Positions 59,229 through 64,000 of a stretch of 64,000 nucleotides of DNA are shown here, piece after piece. Each line of letters starts with the position of its first letter. Position 1 is the stretch's first letter. A program made the translations under genes and the position numbers. The stretch comes from Myotis daubentonii (lineage: Eukaryota > Chordata > Mammalia > Chiroptera > Vespertilionidae). Below the pieces are notes generated by a model that worked only from the letters and a program-made list of their open reading frames with translations, was not told the origin of the DNA and searched no databases. Where the stretch lies: assembly GCF_963259705.1 (NCBI RefSeq), contig NC_081842.1:91564433-91628432 (forward strand), given 5' to 3'.

Positions 59229-59230
<2 letters not shown>

Positions 59231-59281
<51 letters not shown>
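59231..59281. repeat. (AT)n microsatellite at an L1/Helitron junction
   Basis: About 25 AT units between the end of the L1 and the start of the Helitron. It probably grew from the TA-rich L1 3' end and has replaced the Helitron 5' terminus. Confidence 0.95.
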
Positions 59282-59283
<2 letters not shown>

Positions 59284-59789
59284 TACTGTTGTGACCGAAT
59301 GAATGGAACAACCAGAATGACCCATCGACCACTCGCTATGATGCACACTGACCACCAGGGGGCAGACGCTTAATGCAGGAGCTACCCCCTGGTGGTCAGT
59401 GCATTCCCACAGCCAACCTCCTGCAGCCAGCCAGCAGTGTTGGTGGCCAGTGGCCATTCCTTTTGCACCGGGACCAGTGACCATCACCTCCTCTCCCTAC
59501 CCCATCCAGGGCCTTTGGCCCCGGTCTGGAATAGGGAACCAGGGGTGGGTGGCAGCAGACACGGCCCCTTTCTCAGAGGGGCCAAGGACCGGCTCCCTTC
59601 TCAGGTCCAGTGGCCAACCTCCCACGCCCTGTCTCTCCCCGCAGCTGGCAGGCCCCTTTCAGCCTACTGTTCCTCCCCCCCGTCCCTTCCCCAGCTGGCA
59701 GGTCCCAATGGGCCAGGCCCTGAACAGCCCTGATTGCTGGCCAGGCCTAGGGACCCCACCCATGCAGAATTCATGCACTTGGCCTCTAG
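59282..59789 (+). mobile_element. HeliBat-type Helitron lacking its 5' end
   Basis: The usual TCCTATATAATAAAA start is absent; recognisable text begins around GAATGGAACAACCAG. The CTCF-like inverted pair is at 59352-59365 and 59382-59395. The 3' end has a GCAGAATTCATGCAC palindrome, GGCCTCTAG, and CTAG at 59786-59789 followed by T. The interior from about 59420 to 59750 is GC-rich, differs from the other copies here, and contains frames (59392-59794) that look like GC-rich noise. Confidence 0.88.
59352..59395. promoter_or_regulatory. Inverted pair of CTCF-core-like motifs in Helitron
   Basis: CCACCAGGGGGCAG (59352-59365) is a full match to the core, and CTACCCCCTGGTGG (59382-59395) is its inverse with one change. 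The arms extend to a 19-bp inverted repeat starting ACTGACCACC. Confidence 0.5.
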
Positions 59790-59854
59790 TATAAAATAAT
59801 ACTGAATGTCAGCTGTGATTTAAAAACATATTTTTCAAATCAGAAAAAAGTAAA

Positions 59855-59960
59855 TAAATAAAAGTTAACCTTCCTGAGGACAGGGACTCATTTTATTTTG
59901 ATTTCCAGTTTCTAATAGCTTAAAACAAGATATTTATTGAATGTTGAGTGAATGAAGAGT
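59855..59960 (+). mobile_element. L2-type 3' end relic, plus strand
   Basis: CCTGAGGACAGGGACTCATT followed by TATTTATTGAATGTTGAGTG and AATGAA is the typical L2 3' tail. It is about 100 bp. Confidence 0.6.
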
Positions 59961-61984
59961 ACTGAGTCTGCTTCGTTGAGACACAGAGTCTAGTTGAAAA
60001 TAATTGTAGAAAGAATGTCTGAAATGAGAAAAAAGCTATTTTTATGATATGTGTGCTAATTAACAAAAACCTCTTTTCCTTCTCTCTTCTACAACCATTA
60101 CTCTCAATAGTTTAGTTAATTTTTGAAAAAAATTGAATAAAACACAATGGCCAACTGAAAAAAAATTCTGACCTCTTCATATTATTGACAGGAATCAATA
60201 ATTCAATTATAAATGATATTGTGTGACCACAACACAACTTTTGGAAGAACGGCCACTGACAACATAACTGTTTCTTTAAAAGCTTATGAACTGAAAAATA
60301 AAAGTATCCAACCTGCAGATATTATGGGTATAGCTTCTAGAGAACTCTACTTTTACAACTTGGAAGCTATAATTACAGTTTACACATTCAAATTAGCTCA
60401 TCATCTACACTTTACAGATGAGGAAACAAACATACACAGGTAAATGAAACCATCTATGCCAGGGCCATTTGGTAAGCAATAAAATTGTAAAAGCATACCT
60501 GTCCATCTTATTTCCAGGACTAACACTTAAAATTAGGATTTTAGTTATCATATAATCTTTACAAAGTTTTCAACAGTAAGGTAAGAGCCATTTGTAAAAC
60601 AATACACCAAAGAATTCCCTGGGCCTCCTTTATTACTGTACAACACTAAGAAATGTGTGTGTCAGAGTAGGAAAAAAAAAATCACAAAAACTATTTTTTT
60701 CAGCCTAAGTAATCACATTTGTAACAGACTGGTATAATAAAACTTGCTAACTCAAATGACCTAAAAGGCTCAACAAAATACTTGAATTCCAAAAATAGAT
60801 TCCACTATTCTGTCTGATCCTTATCTTTCACTAAATATGGTGAATTCTCTCTCTTAGCCATCTAATATGGTTAATGCTTCCAGCTAATTTTCCAGCTTTT
60901 CCACAGAATTTCTAGGATGTAACACTTTTGAAAAAGCATCTCATCTTTGAAAAAACAACAACAAACCACATAGTAGATTATTGTGGCAAAAGACACTATT
61001 TGCTTCTTAATAAGAAACAATCTTAATAAGATTTTTCTTTAACTTTTAGAAATCATGCTATTCCATACCAAAAAAGCTGAGAATAAAGAACAAAATGGGA
61101 GTGGGAAGAAATCATGTTGATAAAAATTAGAACATTATTTTTAATAGTTGGTTCTTTTATTTCTAGCCACCAAGAGTTGTGGGTAGCAGATGAATCTCTA
61201 TCACGAGGAAGGTCTCAAAGACAACCCAGTTAAAAGGCATTTCCTAGAAACTCTGCTAATCAGCTCGGTACAGACACTTTCAACTTGAGCATGTTCACTG
61301 GCTATTTGGTATAAAGCCAAAGTTGCAAAAAAATAAAAAGCAAAGGTGAAAAAACAGGAAATACATTTCCGAGGAAAGTGTTCTCTACATAACCTATAGT
61401 TTTAGAAATGCAGTATTTTTTAAAAGATACCTGGAAATTGGTCACTCTATACTGCTTTTGAATAAATGTGTATACATTTAAAACATGTTTTATTCTGATT
61501 GTGATGGGCAGTAAAGAAAAATTGACTCTAATTCTCATCTTGGTAACACTGACTTCAAAAAGATCAAGAGCCTAGGAAACTGGTCTTTGCTGTCACTCAC
61601 TGACAGGAAGTTACGCAGTAGTGCACAGCAGAAGGTGCCACCTGCAAAGACACCGAGGAGCCTAGCAGGAAGGCACCACAGAGCTAAAGGAGAAACGTCC
61701 CTGGGAAAAAACAGAATACGCACATAGCAGAGGCAGGGGAAAGGGGGCAAAGAGCATGGCCAGAACAGACATTATTGACATATACATTAATTAGGGCAGA
61801 AGTTCACTTAAAATATTTATAAATGAAATTAGATTAACCTAAATATCAGATTGAGCAACTCATGCTAAGATAAAACAATTTATCATCCTAACAACAGAAC
61901 ACATAGTAATGATGCAGAATGAAATTAGAAAGCATTGGTGTACCTACCAAATACTAGTATGACAATATTTTTGTTGGTTTTATT
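59961..61984. other. Mostly unassigned sequence
   Basis: About 2 kb without genes. A short minus-strand MIR piece is suggested at 60396-60440 (CTTTACAGATGAGGAAACAA). The minus-strand frame 61535-61750 has no family resemblance. Confidence 0.4.
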
Positions 61985-62255
61985 TTTGTTTTACATTTTT
62001 ATTAATTGATTTTTTTCTTTATTTTTATTGTTGACACTGTTCCCATTCTTCCCTACCTTTGCTCACCTCCACCCGGTCCTAGACTCCCCCCTTTCCTCTA
62101 GCCATCACCACACTGTTGTCTGTGTCTATAGGTTCTGTATAAGTTCTTTGGCTAATCCCTTCACCTCCTTTCAAACAGCTCCCTGCCCCCTTTGACAACT
62201 GTCAGTCAGTTTCATGTATCCATGCCTCTGCTTCCACTTTGTTCATCACTCCTTC
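61985..62255 (-). mobile_element. L1 3' UTR fragment, minus strand
   Basis: The plus strand reads TTTATTTTTATTGTTGACAC, GCTCACCTCCACCC, CATCACCACACTGTTGTCTG and GACAACTGTCAGTCAG, the same bat L1 3' UTR as at 773-1050. It is truncated within the 3' UTR. Confidence 0.87.
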
Positions 62256-62269
62256 TACCAGGTGAGATT

Positions 62270-62417
62270 AGTGAGAAGGAAGCCTGCTCTCACAGACACC
62301 AAATATGCCAATGGCTTGATCATGGGCTTTCCAGCTCCTGTAACTATAAGGAATAGTTGTTTAAAGGCCACCCAGTTGATGGTATTTTTGTTATAGCAGC
62401 CTGAGTGGACTCAAACT
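62270..62417 (+). mobile_element. MLT1-like LTR 3' end (ERVL-MaLR class)
   Basis: GGCTTTCCAGCTCCTGTAAC, AAGGCCACCCAGTTGATGG, TTTGTTATAGCAGCCTGAG and TGGACTCAAAC correspond to the 3' end of MLT1-type LTRs. Only the tail of the LTR is present, abutting the L1 fragment. Confidence 0.72.
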
Positions 62418-63357
62418 TTGAGATAGAGGATATTTCAGTATTTTTTTTTTATTTTCACATAAAAGAAGTTGTGTTAAAGGGAAAAACAGATCAAAGTCTC
62501 AAAAATATTAATGCTTTAAAGTTATTGAATATCCCTTTCCTCTCTCAAGATATGAGTATCAACACTTCCTTCTAGAAAGTAAGTACTGTCATGATTTTAA
62601 TTCCATGGTATCATGAACCTTATCTCATTTATCTTTAATATACCTCTGTGAAATAAACAGTTATCATTTGTATATGTAGAGATATGAATAGACATTCAGA
62701 TTAACAAATGACCATCTCTAAGTGAATAAGAAAAATAATTTGTCTTCCTGATCTTTAGATCTATTTATTATTATCTTTAAGAAAATGAATTTGTCAAAAA
62801 TAAGTTCACTGATTTAGTATACTGTAAGCTGTTAAATTATGCTTTAAGAGATGGATAATAGATATGTAGGTAGGAGGATAGAGATACAAATAAAATTAGG
62901 TAAGGGTAAAATGCAAAAAATATTGAATAATAGGGACACACTCAACATCATTTTTGGTATGATCTGAAAAACAGATACCCAAAAAGAATTTTGAGTAGCT
63001 CTAAAGCAATTGAAGACTTAAGTGGATAAAGAAAACAAGTAAAGAAAGAAACAGAAATAGAGTGACACATGGCCAATTAAAGGGCATAGAAATCTAAATG
63101 ATCATCCGAAAGAGTTATTATTTGTCCACCTCAATCTGCCCATTGAACACCCCAGGACAGATTAAGTTATCTGGGTTAATATGAGTGTAGCAATAAGAAT
63201 ATCCACAATGTCTCTTATGTTTTGCAAAGAAAAGTGCATTGAGTATGAAATAGAGTATAATCACATGAAGCTAATCCTTTGTAAAATCAAATTTCATCAT
63301 TAAGGACACTGTTTTCCTATTGGCAGTGTCACAAGAGTGGCTGATAATGAATGCAAA

Positions 63358-63360
<3 letters not shown>
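62418..63360. other. Mostly unassigned sequence
   Basis: AT-rich. A minus-strand MIR-like piece is possible at 62605-62715 (CCTTATCTCATTTATC). Confidence 0.4.

Positions 63361-63413
<53 letters not shown>
63361..63413. repeat. (TG)n microsatellite
   Basis: About 26 TG units. The frame through it (63337-63525) is spurious. Confidence 0.97.
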
Positions 63414-63416
<3 letters not shown>

Positions 63417-64000
63417 GCACACACACAAGTGTTCAAAAAAATACTTGGAAAAAGCAACTGAAAATTTTAAAAAAGGTCAACTCTTATCAGTAATTATTTG
63501 TAGAATACTGAACCAAAAGTCATAGTTAATCATGGTAGAGGCTTTAAAACTTTGGACATGAGACTGTCCTATTCAGCTTTTATTTTTGAAATCAACAATT
63601 TACTAGTAGATGAAGGCATAGAAAACAAAACAAGTAGTAAGACCTCATCTTAAACTATGTAACTTAGAAAAGTATCAGCATATTAATGCATAGCAACCTT
63701 GGAATGTCTAAAATACTTCTTATAAGAACCTAGAAAAGGACTATGCTCTGCAGCTTTAGAAGATGAACAGAAGCAATTGATAAAGATAATATTAAAACAG
63801 CCAAAAGTCATATTTAGTGCCTGTGAAATTTGTACGGTTCCAATCATGGTAAATGCTAAAGCTTAAATTTGATATCAATTCTTCAAATATATTTAACAGG
63901 AACTTTCTACAGGAACTAGTTGATCCTAAGATTTCTTGCAAACTTAAAATTTTGTAATTACTTCCCAGAATTAAGGAGAAGCTTCATACAGTCATCAAAG
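63414..64000. other. No recognised element
   Basis: AT-rich unassigned sequence to the window end. Nothing suggests a gene entering from the right. Confidence 0.4.

Larger units (their letters stand above)
56861..59230 (+). mobile_element. Long rearranged L1, plus strand
   Basis: From about 56861 to 57990 the text is L1 ORF2 from the endonuclease domain to the region before the reverse transcriptase. From about 58350 it is the last part of ORF2 (TAAGGGGTTAATATCCAAAT, AAAAATGGGCAGAGGACC, TTACAATAGCCAAGATATGG) and the 3' UTR ending GTACACCTGAAACTAAATA. The middle of ORF2, with most of the reverse transcriptase, is missing; about 350 bp of unrelated DNA sits there. Many frameshifts and stops mark it as dead. 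An (AAT)n tract lies at 57619-57662. Confidence 0.88.

Noticed and set aside
59392..59794. Two overlapping proline/serine-rich frames of 113 and 131 codons
   Set aside because: They lie entirely inside a Helitron's GC-rich interior and end at its 3' hairpin region; composition explains them.

Overview
This window is nuclear DNA from a mammal, almost certainly a vesper bat (family Vespertilionidae, Myotis-like). The evidence is the repeat content. There are eight VES-type tRNA-derived SINEs. There are about eleven non-autonomous HeliBat-type Helitrons, a rolling-circle group whose large mammalian expansion is known from vesper bats. There are also two SPIN_NA hAT elements, a long-TIR hAT MITE, Tc/mariner-like MITEs, L1 fragments with bat-type 3' ends, and ancient mammalian MIR, L2, MER5-like and MLT1-like relics. 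Families were recognised by eye from terminal motifs and remembered consensus features; no database search was run.

I found no host protein-coding gene, no exon set with splice sites, no rRNA and no functional tRNA. The only recognisable coding matter is broken L1 ORF2: the C-terminus on the minus strand near 1.2-1.5 kb, an endonuclease fragment at 57.0-57.3 kb, and the ORF2 tail around 58.3-59.0 kb. The region reads as intergenic sequence or the inside of a large intron, AT-rich apart from GC-rich islands made by the Helitrons.

Layout. 0-6.5 kb: minus-strand L1, three minus-strand Helitrons, MER5-like relics and a VES SINE. 6.5-16 kb: mostly old sequence with L2/MIR relics, a 40-bp exact direct repeat, a compound microsatellite, one short Helitron and SPIN copy 1. 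16.7-18.2 kb: two Helitrons joined head to tail, the first holding a possible captured segment and the second a 47-bp minisatellite. 20-36 kb: L1 3' ends (one with a 40-bp target duplication), an LTR-like unit, a mariner-like MITE, a Helitron, a hAT MITE and four VES SINEs. 36-41.6 kb: a repeat-poor AT-rich stretch with MIR relics. 41.6-46.5 kb: Helitron, SPIN copy 2, VES, and a second head-to-tail Helitron pair. 47-50 kb: L2-like and MLT1-like relics. 51.6-54.7 kb: VES and two more Helitrons. 55-59.8 kb: an inverted L1, a hAT relic joined to a 58-bp minisatellite, a long rearranged L1, and a Helitron. 60-64 kb: mostly unassigned sequence, an L1 3' end and an MLT1-like tail.

The most interesting signal is in the Helitrons. 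Several carry a 19-bp inverted repeat whose two arms each match the CTCF core motif, plus an octamer (ATGCAAAT) near the 5' end. Three of them share a ~33-bp internal minisatellite, and two pairs are joined with the 3' end of one directly abutting the 5' end of the next. Together they look like movable regulatory cassettes, but any activity is inference.
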